The position numbers were made by a program, and so were the translations under genes. The notes below the pieces were generated by a model. The model searched no databases. It was given only the letters and a program-made list of their open reading frames with translations, and was not told the origin of the DNA. DNA of 64,000 nucleotides, from contig NZ_JAUQSY010000009.1 of NCBI RefSeq assembly GCF_030580865.1, positions 124,001 to 188,000 on the forward strand. The letters run 5' to 3'. Origin of the DNA: Hymenobacter aranciens. Its GTDB lineage: Bacteria; Bacteroidota; Bacteroidia; Cytophagales; Hymenobacteraceae. Positions 8,704-16,287 of the stretch are shown piece after piece (within the stretch, counting starts at the first letter, position 1; every line of letters starts with the position of its first letter).

Positions 8704-9282
8704 TTAGCCGCCTCCTTGTGCGGGCGTTATCACCCCAGTGGCCGCGTTCACGCTCGAGCCATCCTTGAGCACGATGTCGCCCTTGTAGAACTGGTTGCCG
8801 TTCTGGTAGGCTTCGCCCTTGAAGGTGTAGCCGCGGCGTCCGCCCGAGAGCTTGCCCGAGGCATAGCTGCCCAGGATTTCGCAGCCCAGGCCATCAGCGC
8901 CGACTTGCTGCACCACGCCATCGGGCGTTTGCAGCAGCACGATGCAGTCCAGGTTCTTGATGGTACGGTCGAACTCGGCCGCCTCAGGCGTGTTGCCCGG
9001 GTTGAAGAATTCGAACGTGGCCTTCTTGCCGCGGCCGTCGCGCTCGCCGGTCGGGTCGAGCTTGAGCTCGGCCGAGTCGTTGGTGCCGTAGGCTTTGATA
9101 AAGCCCTTCTCAGGCAAGAACTGGTGCGAGCCGTCGATGGTCACCGAGTCGCCAGCGGCGGTCGTGGTTTTGAAGCCTTTGATGAGGGAAAACCAAATCA
9201 GGGGCGCGATGTAGATGATGCTCTTCAGGCCCGGCGTGTTGTCTTTGCCTTGCGGGCCGGGCAGGTCAGTTAAATCAGCCAT
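8704..9282 (-). CDS. Virion structural protein, possibly tail tube-like
   Basis: 192 aa, without signal peptide. Beta-rich composition with alternating polar and hydrophobic residues, glycine turns and an ending GDIVLKDGSSVN. It lies after the major capsid and a small coiled-coil protein, where major tail or head-decoration proteins are often encoded. I recall similar proteins annotated only as structural in Bacteroidota prophages. The tail-tube suggestion rests on fold impression and gene order and is weak. Confidence 0.5.
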   Translation of the reverse strand: MADLTDLPGPQGKDNTPGLKSIIYIAPLIWFSLIKGFKTTTAAGDSVTIDGSHQFLPEKGFIKAYGTNDSAELKLDPTGERDGRGKKATFEFFNPGNTPEAAEFDRTIKNLDCIVLLQTPDGVVQQVGADGLGCEILGSYASGKLSGGRRGYTFKGEAYQNGNQFYKGDIVLKDGSSVNAATGVITPAQGGG

Positions 9283-9334
9283 GTTGCTGTTCTCCTTAAC
9301 TTAAAATGAAACCATGGCGGAAGTAGCCGGCGAG

Positions 9335-9694
9335 CTACTTCGACGCAGTTGCTTTGGCCTTGGCCGGCACCAGCTGCAGCAGCTCCGAACCCGACTCCAC
9401 CAGTGCGGCCACCACATCGGCGTGCTTGCTGAGGTCAGCGGCGGCGTACTCCATGCCCTTGTGCTTGAACTTGGCACCGATGACGCGGTACTTCTTCTGC
9501 TCGTGGGTCACGACAATCACCGGGCTCAACTCCACGCTGACAGTGGCATTGTCGAGTCGAGTGTTGAGGTCGACGACCAGTTCGGTCGAGGTGGCCAGTT
9601 CGCCCTCCAAATCCTCGTTGCGCTTCACCTGTTGCACATACAGGGCCTCCAGCTCGGCGTAGCTGGGCTTATTCTCTTCTTGATTCTCGGTCAT
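9335..9694 (-). CDS. Phage protein with N-terminal coiled coil, unknown
   Basis: 119 aa. Residues 10-50 form a probable coiled coil (YAELEALYVQQVKRNEDLEG and following), the middle is beta-rich (VIVVTHEQKKYRVIGAKF) and the end is lysine/alanine-rich. It lies between the capsid gene and the 192-aa structural gene, with the terminator at 9731-9758 in front of it, so it may have its own promoter, which I could not place. No family recognised. Confidence 0.6.
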   Translation of the reverse strand: MTENQEENKPSYAELEALYVQQVKRNEDLEGELATSTELVVDLNTRLDNATVSVELSPVIVVTHEQKKYRVIGAKFKHKGMEYAAADLSKHADVVAALVESGSELLQLVPAKAKATASK

Positions 9695-9730
9695 GCGAGT
9701 AGTTGCTTAAAAATGAATGACTGCGTAAAG

Positions 9731-9758
9731 CGGCCGCTCCCTCTGCAGGGAGCGGCCG
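9731..9758 (-). terminator. Terminator-like hairpin after the capsid gene
   Basis: CGGCCGCTCCCT-CTGC-AGGGAGCGGCCG is a perfect 12-bp stem 13 bases after the capsid stop. The T tract behind it is weak (CTTTAC), so it may attenuate transcription or protect the capsid message. Confidence 0.65.
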
Positions 9759-9770
9759 GCTATTCGATTA

Positions 9771-10727
9771 CTAGCTCAGGTCGCGGTCGTTGGTGAACAC
9801 GATTTCGGGGATGATGAAGCCAATGCCCATCCAGAAGTCGGTGAAGAACTTGAGCAGGCGGTCGACGCTCTCCACCTGGATTTTCGTCTGGTTTGCCAGC
9901 TTCTTGCGCAGCATGATGGCGTTGGCCTTGGGCGTGCACCAGATTTTCTGGGTGGCGTTGTGCGAGGGCAGGCCCAACAGGGTGATGTTGGTGTTGTTGA
10001 TTTTGTTGCCCAGCTCGCCACCCTTGGTGTTCTTGCCGTACTTGCGCTCCTGGCCGCGGTTGAAGGCCCGCTCGATACCTTCCGAGCAGCCCAGCATCAT
10101 CGGGATGTTCCAGTAGCGCTTGTCGATACCGTCGGCGAAAGCCTCCATCTGGTCCACCACCGCTTCGGGGTTGGTGATGTCGATGGCGCCCGTGGTGATG
10201 GGCGTGATGCGGCCGGCAGTGATGTGGCCGTTGATGGTCACTTTCAGGCCGTTCATCGACGTGCCGGCAGCGCCCGGCGTACCGGCGGTCGGAGCAACGA
10301 AAACGCCCTGGTAGATTTCGTTCAGCTCGATGTCCTGCTTGATTTGCGGGATGAGGTACACCTCGCAGTACCACTTCACGAACGGCCAGGCCTTGCGGTC
10401 GATGTCCTCGCCGTCGAGGAAGCCCAACCAGGTTGCCTCCAGTTCATCGGGGTATTCGTTGGCATCCACCTTGAACTTGAACTGTTGGATGGCCACCGGC
10501 ACGAAGGTGACGCCAGCTAGCGGCGTCCACTGCTTCTGGAACGGCTGCACGACGCGGCTGAAGAGCGACTTAGCGGCGCGCCACAGCGTGTCGTCGGTGT
10601 TGATGGGCGTGAACATCGACTCGGTGGTCGTGGCCGAGCGCAGCAGCGTAAAGAGGCGCTGCAGGTTCTGGCCGTTGTTCATGTAGTACGACCCAAACTG
10701 GGAGACTACGTCGGTGATAGTAAGCAT
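9771..10727 (-). CDS. Major capsid protein
   Basis: 318 aa, soluble, no signal peptide. It starts with MLTITDVVSQFGSYYMNNGQ, a helical N-arm, and its length fits an HK97-fold shell protein. It follows the protease-scaffold gene directly and is followed by a strong hairpin, the usual layout for the most abundant virion protein. There is a lysine/glycine-rich loop near residues 225-245 (RGQERKYGKNTKGGELG) that could be the E-loop or insertion. Assignment is by context and length; no sequence motif defines this fold. Confidence 0.75.
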   Translation of the reverse strand: MLTITDVVSQFGSYYMNNGQNLQRLFTLLRSATTTESMFTPINTDDTLWRAAKSLFSRVVQPFQKQWTPLAGVTFVPVAIQQFKFKVDANEYPDELEATWLGFLDGEDIDRKAWPFVKWYCEVYLIPQIKQDIELNEIYQGVFVAPTAGTPGAAGTSMNGLKVTINGHITAGRITPITTGAIDITNPEAVVDQMEAFADGIDKRYWNIPMMLGCSEGIERAFNRGQERKYGKNTKGGELGNKINNTNITLLGLPSHNATQKIWCTPKANAIMLRKKLANQTKIQVESVDRLLKFFTDFWMGIGFIIPEIVFTNDRDLS

Positions 10728-10783
10728 GGCTTAACGGTGAAAGCGTTGGAAATCGGTTGAATGAAGTAGCAAGGCGGCTGGGC

Positions 10784-11197
10784 CTAGCTGTTGAGCATGC
10801 GGGCATGAATGGCCTCCCATTCCTTGTCGGGCGTCTCGGCCGACTCTTCGACGTCGGACTTTATTTTCTCCGAACTGGTGGGCAGTTCGCCCGGCTGGTT
10901 GCCGTATTCTTCAGCGGTGGTGCGGGCCTCGTCGCGCTGAGCAATGAGCTCCGCCACATCTTTGGCGCCAGCGGCCGCGAGGGCGTCGGTGGTGGCCTTC
11001 ACAGTCGCTTCGGCCTGGTCGACGCGGCCGGCCTTGGCCGTGAGCTCGTCGAAGGCCGTCTGGCTGATGAGGGCAGCGGCGGTGATGTTAGCGGCTTCCA
11101 ACTCGTCGTTGGCGGCCGACACGAGGGCCGGAGTCATGGCTGCGCCCTGCAGGCCGGCCAGAGCGGCGACGGCCGGAAATTTGTTTTTCCCAAACAT
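10784..11197 (-). CDS. Possible nested scaffold protein
   Basis: In-frame ATG at 11197 inside the protease gene would give 137 aa starting MFGKNKFPAVAALAGLQ and made of alanine/glutamate-rich helices. Nested scaffolds of this type are known in lambda-like phages. I see no clear ribosome-binding sequence; expression as a separate product is inference. Confidence 0.35.
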   Translation of the reverse strand: MFGKNKFPAVAALAGLQGAAMTPALVSAANDELEAANITAAALISQTAFDELTAKAGRVDQAEATVKATTDALAAAGAKDVAELIAQRDEARTTAEEYGNQPGELPTSSEKIKSDVEESAETPDKEWEAIHARMLNS

Positions 11198-12145
11198 GGT
11201 ATTGGTGGTTAACGAAGTAGCACTGGTGCCGGCGTCGGAGCCGGAATCGCCGGCGGCCAGCTCCAAAGCCAGCTCGACAGCGCGGGAGAAGGGACCGATT
11301 TCATCCACCAGGCCGCTGGCGGTGGCGGTCTCGGCGAAGTACATGCTGCCGCGCAGCAGCTTCTCCCCGTCTTTGGTGGCCAGTTGCGGCCGGTTTTGCT
11401 TCACGGTGCTGGCGAACATCTCGCGCAGCGGGTTGAGCACGTTGGTGACGTAGGGCTTGTAATTGCCCTGCAGCAGTTGGTAGAAGTCCTCGTTCTTCTC
11501 GTCCGAATCATCGGCCCGCGGTTCGTGAAACTTCACGCCCAACTCCTCCAGCATCGGCTTGTAGTCGGTAATGCTGCACATCACCCCGATGCTGCCTACC
11601 GCGCACGTGCTATTATTAAGCACAATGCGCTGACAGGCCGAAGCCGCCCAATAGGCAGCCGAGGCCACGATACCATCCGAATAAGCGACAATTGGCTTGG
11701 TCAGTCCTTTGATGGTAGCCGCGAATTCGGCCGTGCCATCTACCGTGCCCCCTCCCGAGTCAATGTCGAGCACGTGCGCCACCACGTTTTCGTGGGCATC
11801 GGCCGCGACCAGGGCGCGGGTCAGGCTCGCGGTACCGGGCGTGTCTTCGCACAGGCCCCACTGGTCCTGCTTCATCATCACGCCCTTGAGCGAGTGGATG
11901 GCTACCGAGCCGGCGGGGGCATCGTCGTAGGCCTTCACGCGCTGCCGGCTGGCCACGGTGGCGGCCATCAGACCGTCCGTGCCAGCTACAACGACGAGCG
12001 ACCGTACTTTAGGTTTGGGCAACTCGCCCTGCTCACCCTCGCCCCGCAGCATCGTGGCCACGCGGGGCAAATAGGCCAGCACAGTTTCGTGCTGGAGCGC
12101 AAACGGCCCGCGAAGAATAGCTGAAAGGAGGTGGTTGACGCGCAT
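10784..12145 (-). CDS. S49-family capsid maturation protease fused to a scaffold domain
   Basis: 453 aa. The N-terminal 300 residues carry the SppA/S49 pattern: an oxyanion segment DIDSGGGTVDG (127-137), AYSDGIVASAAYWAAS with the probable nucleophile Ser162, and CAVGSIGVM behind it. The C-terminal 140 residues are alanine- and glutamate-rich helices as in a scaffold. An internal ATG at 11197 could yield the scaffold alone (137 aa), as in lambda C/Nu3. It would digest scaffold during head maturation. The gene starts 20 bases after the -7 box of the promoter at 12166-12201 and precedes the capsid gene. Confidence 0.88.
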   Translation of the reverse strand: MRVNHLLSAILRGPFALQHETVLAYLPRVATMLRGEGEQGELPKPKVRSLVVVAGTDGLMAATVASRQRVKAYDDAPAGSVAIHSLKGVMMKQDQWGLCEDTPGTASLTRALVAADAHENVVAHVLDIDSGGGTVDGTAEFAATIKGLTKPIVAYSDGIVASAAYWAASACQRIVLNNSTCAVGSIGVMCSITDYKPMLEELGVKFHEPRADDSDEKNEDFYQLLQGNYKPYVTNVLNPLREMFASTVKQNRPQLATKDGEKLLRGSMYFAETATASGLVDEIGPFSRAVELALELAAGDSGSDAGTSATSLTTNTMFGKNKFPAVAALAGLQGAAMTPALVSAANDELEAANITAAALISQTAFDELTAKAGRVDQAEATVKATTDALAAAGAKDVAELIAQRDEARTTAEEYGNQPGELPTSSEKIKSDVEESAETPDKEWEAIHARMLNS

Positions 12146-12165
12146 CGGTGGTAGCTAAGACGATG

Positions 12166-12201
12166 CAAAGCTCCCCGCACGTGCGGCCGATAAAAAGGAC
12201 A
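12166..12201 (-). promoter_or_regulatory. Phage late promoter, TGTCC class
   Basis: TGTCCTTTTT (12201-12192), 17 bases, then GGAGCTTTG (12174-12166) on the minus strand. It drives the protease-capsid operon. The 17-base spacer contains the palindrome GCACGTGC. Confidence 0.75.
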
Positions 12202-12202
12202 G

Positions 12203-12910
12203 CTACAGCCCCACCCAGACCGGGCTGCCGACCAGCGTGAGGGTGCGGTTGTTGCCCGAGTTGTCGTCGGCCGTGGCGCCATTGCCCTCGGTGAGCGGCC
12301 ACTGCGCGTAGAGGCTGGCGTGCGGAGGCAGCAGCGTGCTCATGGTGCTCTGTATCTGCGTGGCCGTGAGGGCGACGGTCTCCACCCGGAAGCCGGCGAA
12401 AGTGGCGCCGGTCGAGTTCCCGTTGTGGTCAGTGCCGAAGCGCAGCGGGCCGGTGGCGGTGTTGAGGGCCGTGGTGGCTTTCTCCGCCGGCACGCCGGTA
12501 CCACTGATGGGCTGCACGCCATTGACGAACAGCTTCACTTTCGCCCCGTCGTAGGTCACGACGATGCACGTCCACACCTCCGCCTCCAGGGTGATGTAGT
12601 GGTTGAAGTCATTGCTCCAGCCATTGAAGGCCAGGTAGCAGCTGCTGGCCGTGATGCTGCCATAGTAACGCAGGGTAAAGTCCTGGTTGGTGGCGGTGGT
12701 GCCGGAGCAGAAAATGGGAATGACGGCCGTGCCCCACGCGTAGCCCAGCGTTTTGGTGGGCTTCACAAACACCAGGTAGGTGCGGCTGGCGTTGCCGGTG
12801 ATGGCGGTGCTGGTGCTGACGTATTTGCCGGAGCCAAACTGCAGGCCATACACCCCAAAAGGGCCACCCACATTCAGGCTGTGGTGGCCGACGACAGCGG
12901 CGGCACTCAT
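12203..12910 (-). CDS. LamG/concanavalin-like phage surface protein
   Basis: 235 aa. The pattern is that of LamG/Laminin_G_3 jelly-roll domains: an FGSGKYVSTSTAI strand, a TYLVFVKPTK strand, WTCIVVTYDGAKVKLFVNGV (the typical 'vvtydg..vklyvNG' signature, about residues 113-132), LRFGTDHNG and a final AQWPLTEGNG. It lies in the virion surface module, overlapping the tail fibre gene by 4 bases (ATGA), and may be a separate receptor-binding tip that recognises cell-surface sugar. It ends just before the promoter of the head operon. Confidence 0.75.
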   Translation of the reverse strand: MSAAAVVGHHSLNVGGPFGVYGLQFGSGKYVSTSTAITGNASRTYLVFVKPTKTLGYAWGTAVIPIFCSGTTATNQDFTLRYYGSITASSCYLAFNGWSNDFNHYITLEAEVWTCIVVTYDGAKVKLFVNGVQPISGTGVPAEKATTALNTATGPLRFGTDHNGNSTGATFAGFRVETVALTATQIQSTMSTLLPPHASLYAQWPLTEGNGATADDNSGNNRTLTLVGSPVWVGL

Positions 12911-14223
12911 ACTTTGAGCTGGTAGTTAGGGCCAACGGTTACCCAGAACTCCGTGCCTTCGCGCTTGACTGTGTAGCCCGTCCGGCCGCTGGCATCCGGC
13001 GAGGGCGAGAGGCTGCGGCCCTGCACCACGTACAGATTATAGCCGGCCGGCCACGCCCACACCAGGTCGTTGCCCGCGAAGCTGTCAGTCTGGATGTGCA
13101 GCTCCCGGGTCACATTTTCGAGAAAGGTGGCCGGCAGGTTGATGGTGCGGGGCTGGCCGTTGCGCAGCAGCCAGCGCGCTTCCTGCAGCCCGTTCCAGGT
13201 CACCGACGACAAAATATCGCCGGTGGCGGCGGTGGGGTTATCGAGCAGGCGCAGGGCGGTGGGCGGGCTCAGCACCTCCCACTTGTCGGCCCAGGCCGCA
13301 TCGAGCAGCGGGCTCGTGGCGCTGGCGTGGGCCAGCTTGGCCACGAACAGGCCGCCGCCGGCGGTGGCCAGCTCATACTGCCCATAGCTGCGCGCCGACC
13401 AGGGCTTGGCCAGCGTCGCGCCCAGGGCATTCATCACGAAGGCCGTGGTGGCCACGCGGGTCGAGCTGTTGCCGACGGCCTGCGTGGGAGCGGTGGGGGT
13501 GCCGGTGAAGGCCGGCGAGGCCAGCGGCGCCTTGTCCCCGAGCAGGCCGGCGAGCAGGGCATTGGCCAGCGGGCTGTCCGTCAGTCCGGCGAAGGTGCTG
13601 CTGCCCCCGCCGCCGGCCGCCGTCAGCGGCGCGAAGTTGCGGTAAATCGGGTCGGTATCCTCGCCCGTGGGCGCCGGGTGCGTGAAGCCCACACTGTCGG
13701 CTTTCCACTGCACCAGGCGCGTCTGCCCCCCGGGGAAGGTGTACTGCCGGATATCGCCAGCCTTGTAATTCTGGTCTTCGAGCAGCAGCACCGGGAAAGA
13801 GGCAATTTTCTCGTCGTCCGTGCCGCTGGTGCGCACCCAGCGGGCCTTTACCGTGGTCGTCGTGTCAGGCTGCTCGTCGATAAGTGCGTCGACCCCGCCG
13901 TCCGAGTCCTGGATAAGCTGGTAGGTGATGGGCCGGGCCACCACGCCGGCGCCCCCCGTGGCCGAGTCGACACCATTACGCGCCACGGCCTCCATGCCCA
14001 GGATGCGGTAGCCTACGGGGATGAGGTCCAGGTTGTCGGTGTAGGGCACCGGGTACACGGCCCCACGCACCTGTTTTACCGTGAGACTCTTCAGGCTAAC
14101 AAAGGAGTCCTTAATATCATCCTTCAGCTCGCGAAGCGTGCCTTCGACAATATTCTGGATTTCGTTGTCGGCGAAAAGCAGTTCGTACTTCTCGTCGAAT
14201 TCGGTCTGGGTAAGTACCGCCAT
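12907..14223 (-). CDS. Phage tail fibre or host-recognition protein
   Basis: 438 aa. The middle has a tail-fibre-type repeat (KAPLASPAFTGTPTAPT, then STRVATTAFV), a signature of phage tail fibre shafts. The N-terminal 200 residues are predicted to anchor to the virion, with a beta-rich stretch (FPVLLLEDQNYKAGDIRQYT), and the C-terminus is beta-rich. It is probably trimeric and binds the host surface together with the LamG protein encoded next. It starts 3 bases after the end of the 226-aa gene, in one operon. Confidence 0.8.
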   Translation of the reverse strand: MAVLTQTEFDEKYELLFADNEIQNIVEGTLRELKDDIKDSFVSLKSLTVKQVRGAVYPVPYTDNLDLIPVGYRILGMEAVARNGVDSATGGAGVVARPITYQLIQDSDGGVDALIDEQPDTTTTVKARWVRTSGTDDEKIASFPVLLLEDQNYKAGDIRQYTFPGGQTRLVQWKADSVGFTHPAPTGEDTDPIYRNFAPLTAAGGGGSSTFAGLTDSPLANALLAGLLGDKAPLASPAFTGTPTAPTQAVGNSSTRVATTAFVMNALGATLAKPWSARSYGQYELATAGGGLFVAKLAHASATSPLLDAAWADKWEVLSPPTALRLLDNPTAATGDILSSVTWNGLQEARWLLRNGQPRTINLPATFLENVTRELHIQTDSFAGNDLVWAWPAGYNLYVVQGRSLSPSPDASGRTGYTVKREGTEFWVTVGPNYQLKV

Positions 14224-14226
14224 GAT

Positions 14227-14907
14227 TTACTGAATGCTAAGCGCCACCCGAAAGCCGCTCGTTATGATTAAGGTGTTGCCCGCGGGCACGGTGGCCATAA
14301 GTCGGCCGGCCTTATCGCGCACCTCGACCACGCCGCTGCCCACGGCGTCGGCACCGGGCGCCTCGCCGTCGAGCACCACCAGGGCCCCCGCGTAATAAGG
14401 CGCCAGGCGGGTGGTTTCGCCGCTCAGCTCCAGGCTCAGGCCGGCGTGCGTGCCCGGGTGCTGGCCTTCGCTGGCACTGAGCAGGCGCAGGTACTCGTCG
14501 CGGCTGCCCACCAGGCGCCGGGCGCCCGAGTGCTCCTGCACCAGCAGCAGCAGCCGGCGGCGCTCGAGCCCGGCCAGCGCGCCGAGCACGGCCGGCGTGG
14601 GCGTGGGCCGCTCGGCCTGCAGCTTCACATGGTAGATGGTGCTGCCACGCTCGGGCTTGGGCTTCTCGTCGAACTTGAGCGTGTGCCGCGTGTGCGGCAG
14701 CACGCGCCAGCCAGCGCCGCTGGCCAGCACCAGGTCGCCGACGACCTGCCCCCCGACGACCACCGGCTCCTGCACCAAATCTTCCTGCGGCAGGTACCAG
14801 GCGGCCGCGTAGCCGGCCAGCGGCTGCTGCGGGGCCTGCGCGAGCGAGCCAAGGCGGCTCGACACGGATTTATCGAATTCGGACGGATTGGGGTTGACGA
14901 CGGCCAC
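14227..14907 (-). CDS. Phage protein of the host-recognition operon, unknown
   Basis: 226 aa from the GTG at 14907. Composition suggests a beta-rich domain; the segments VVVGGQVVGDLVLASGAGWR and KAGRLMATVPAGNTLI look like strands. It is the first gene before the tail fibre and LamG genes. The GTG lies 4 bases after the -7-like TAACTTTTG, within the control region with three TGTCC boxes, so the message would be leaderless. It may link the fibre to the virion; function not recognised. Confidence 0.6.
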   Translation of the reverse strand: MAVVNPNPSEFDKSVSSRLGSLAQAPQQPLAGYAAAWYLPQEDLVQEPVVVGGQVVGDLVLASGAGWRVLPHTRHTLKFDEKPKPERGSTIYHVKLQAERPTPTPAVLGALAGLERRRLLLLVQEHSGARRLVGSRDEYLRLLSASEGQHPGTHAGLSLELSGETTRLAPYYAGALVVLDGEAPGADAVGSGVVEVRDKAGRLMATVPAGNTLIITSGFRVALSIQ

Positions 14908-14908
14908 C

Positions 14909-14955
14909 GGACAAAAGTTAAAAATTACCGGACATTTGCAATACCAAAACGGACA
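14909..14955 (-). promoter_or_regulatory. Triple TGTCC operator/promoter with 21-bp period
   Basis: TGTCC occurs on the minus strand at 14955-14951, 14934-14930 and 14913-14909, each step exactly 21 bp (two helical turns). Two copies are preceded by TTGCAA. A -7-like TAACTTTTG lies between the second and third. The same pentamer heads the five late promoters, so this is probably a multi-site target of the late activator. It lies between the 185-aa gene and the fibre operon. Confidence 0.65.
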
Positions 14956-14973
14956 CTTGCAACACCACTTTTT

Positions 14974-15531
14974 TTAGGCCACCGGGCGCGCCACAACGCT
15001 AGGCACCGCCGGCACCGGCAGCGGGAGGCGGCGCAGGTCTTTCCGCAACTCTGCCTCCGGCCGCCCAGGTCGCACCACGCCTTCCTTCTTTTTGGCCTTG
15101 CGCTTGTTGCTTTTGCGCTGGTAGTGCTTGTAGAGGGTTTCTACCTGCACGTCCTCCTCGCTCATGCCGTGCTCGGTCAAATACTCCTCGATGGCATACT
15201 TGATTTTGTTGCCATGCTTCACCTCGCAGTTGATGTAGCCGACCATTTCGGTCTTCATCACCCCATCAACCCACTTATTAAACTTCTGTACTACTTTGCC
15301 AGTCAGGCGCAAGCCCAGTTTTTTGGCAGGCACGGCGCCGTAATACACCCGCCACTGGCCAGCATACCCCTCCAGCACGTGGTCGCGGCGCGCATCCCGA
15401 CGTGGTCGACGCATCTGCGCGAATAGGTAGGAGCCAAACTGGTCATCCTCGGAGAGGAAATAATGCTCGCCCAGGTAGAACTGGAGGAACTTTAGCACGT
15501 GGGGGCGAACGGGTACGTCGATGTATTCCAA
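14974..15531 (-). CDS. Basic prophage protein, candidate late regulator
   Basis: 185 aa. The N-terminal part (VPVRPHVLKFLQFYLGEHYF) and the middle (YAIEEYLTEHGMSEEDVQVE) look folded and helical; a strongly basic stretch (YQRKSNKRKAKKK, about residues 143-155) and a proline-rich tail follow. It is the last gene of the early region and lies directly upstream of the triple TGTCC control site. A late transcription activator would suit this location and charge, but no DNA-binding motif is certain. The family was not recognised. Confidence 0.5.
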   Translation of the reverse strand: MEYIDVPVRPHVLKFLQFYLGEHYFLSEDDQFGSYLFAQMRRPRRDARRDHVLEGYAGQWRVYYGAVPAKKLGLRLTGKVVQKFNKWVDGVMKTEMVGYINCEVKHGNKIKYAIEEYLTEHGMSEEDVQVETLYKHYQRKSNKRKAKKKEGVVRPGRPEAELRKDLRRLPLPVPAVPSVVARPVA

Positions 15532-15590
15532 GGGGCTTCTGTTTTACTTCTCAAACTTAGAACAATACCCGGGCCATTCAAAGTACCGCT

Positions 15591-15986
15591 TCAGCCGGGG
15601 AATTTGATGTAGCGGGCCAGGTTGAGTGAGGCCTGCTGGAACTTGCCCACCACGCCGTGCAGCCGCAGGTGCTCTTCGTCCGACAGGCCGCAGTGGTAGA
15701 GGGCGTGGCGGTGGTGCAGCAGCGCCACCAGCTGGTCGTAGGGCACGCGCAACTTGCGGAGCGCCGGGCGCTTGCCAGGCTTGGGCGGCTGGGCTTGCTC
15801 GGCCTTATCGACACGCTCCAGCTGCTTGCGCAGGGCCTCGAGCGGCGTCAGGCTGAGCATCTCGAGGGCCACCACCGGCCGGGTGGCGCGGGTCACGTCG
15901 CGCACGAGCACGGCCACCGGCCGGGCCAGCAGGCCGGCCTCGCCGCGCGCGAGCAGCACGAACTGGTCGAGCAGGGGCAGCTTCAT
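15591..15986 (-). CDS. Early prophage protein, unknown
   Basis: 131 aa. Leucine/alanine-rich helical protein with a lysine/proline linker (KPGKRPALRKLR) and histidines in the second half (LVALLHHRHALYHCGLSDEEH). It overlaps the 92-aa gene upstream by 4 bases (ATGA), so it is coupled to it, and lies behind the replication gene. No family recognised and no catalytic motif evident. Confidence 0.6.
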   Translation of the reverse strand: MKLPLLDQFVLLARGEAGLLARPVAVLVRDVTRATRPVVALEMLSLTPLEALRKQLERVDKAEQAQPPKPGKRPALRKLRVPYDQLVALLHHRHALYHCGLSDEEHLRLHGVVGKFQQASLNLARYIKFPG

Positions 15987-16261
15987 TTGACCCAGCCGCG
16001 CTCGGTGCAGAACTTGTGCACCTCCTGGTTATCGGCCAGGTCGATGATGAGGGCGTTGGCGACCTTCGCCGCGCCCCAGTTGTCAATCATGCGCTTGAGC
16101 CCGTCGATGCCGTACTGGCGGGGGTTGTTGACGGGCTTGTTGAAGTAGAGCTCGCGGGCGTAGAAGGTGCGCCCGTCCTGGCCCGGGCCGGCTTTGAAGT
16201 ACACGATGGCCTTGGTGTGGGGCTGCTGGCGGGCCCAGCTGGTGGTGAGGGCAGTAGACAT
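15983..16261 (-). CDS. Early prophage protein, unknown
   Basis: 92 aa, small soluble protein with a mixed alpha/beta look (TKAIVYFKAGPGQDGRTFYA, then DNWGAAKVANALIIDLADNQ). It follows the replication-like gene by 26 bases and overlaps the next gene by 4 bases. Such small proteins accompany replication genes in Bacteroidota prophages, but I cannot name the family. Confidence 0.6.
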   Translation of the reverse strand: MSTALTTSWARQQPHTKAIVYFKAGPGQDGRTFYARELYFNKPVNNPRQYGIDGLKRMIDNWGAAKVANALIIDLADNQEVHKFCTERGWVK

Positions 16262-16287
16262 GCGGTGAAAGAACTAGGGTGAGACAG

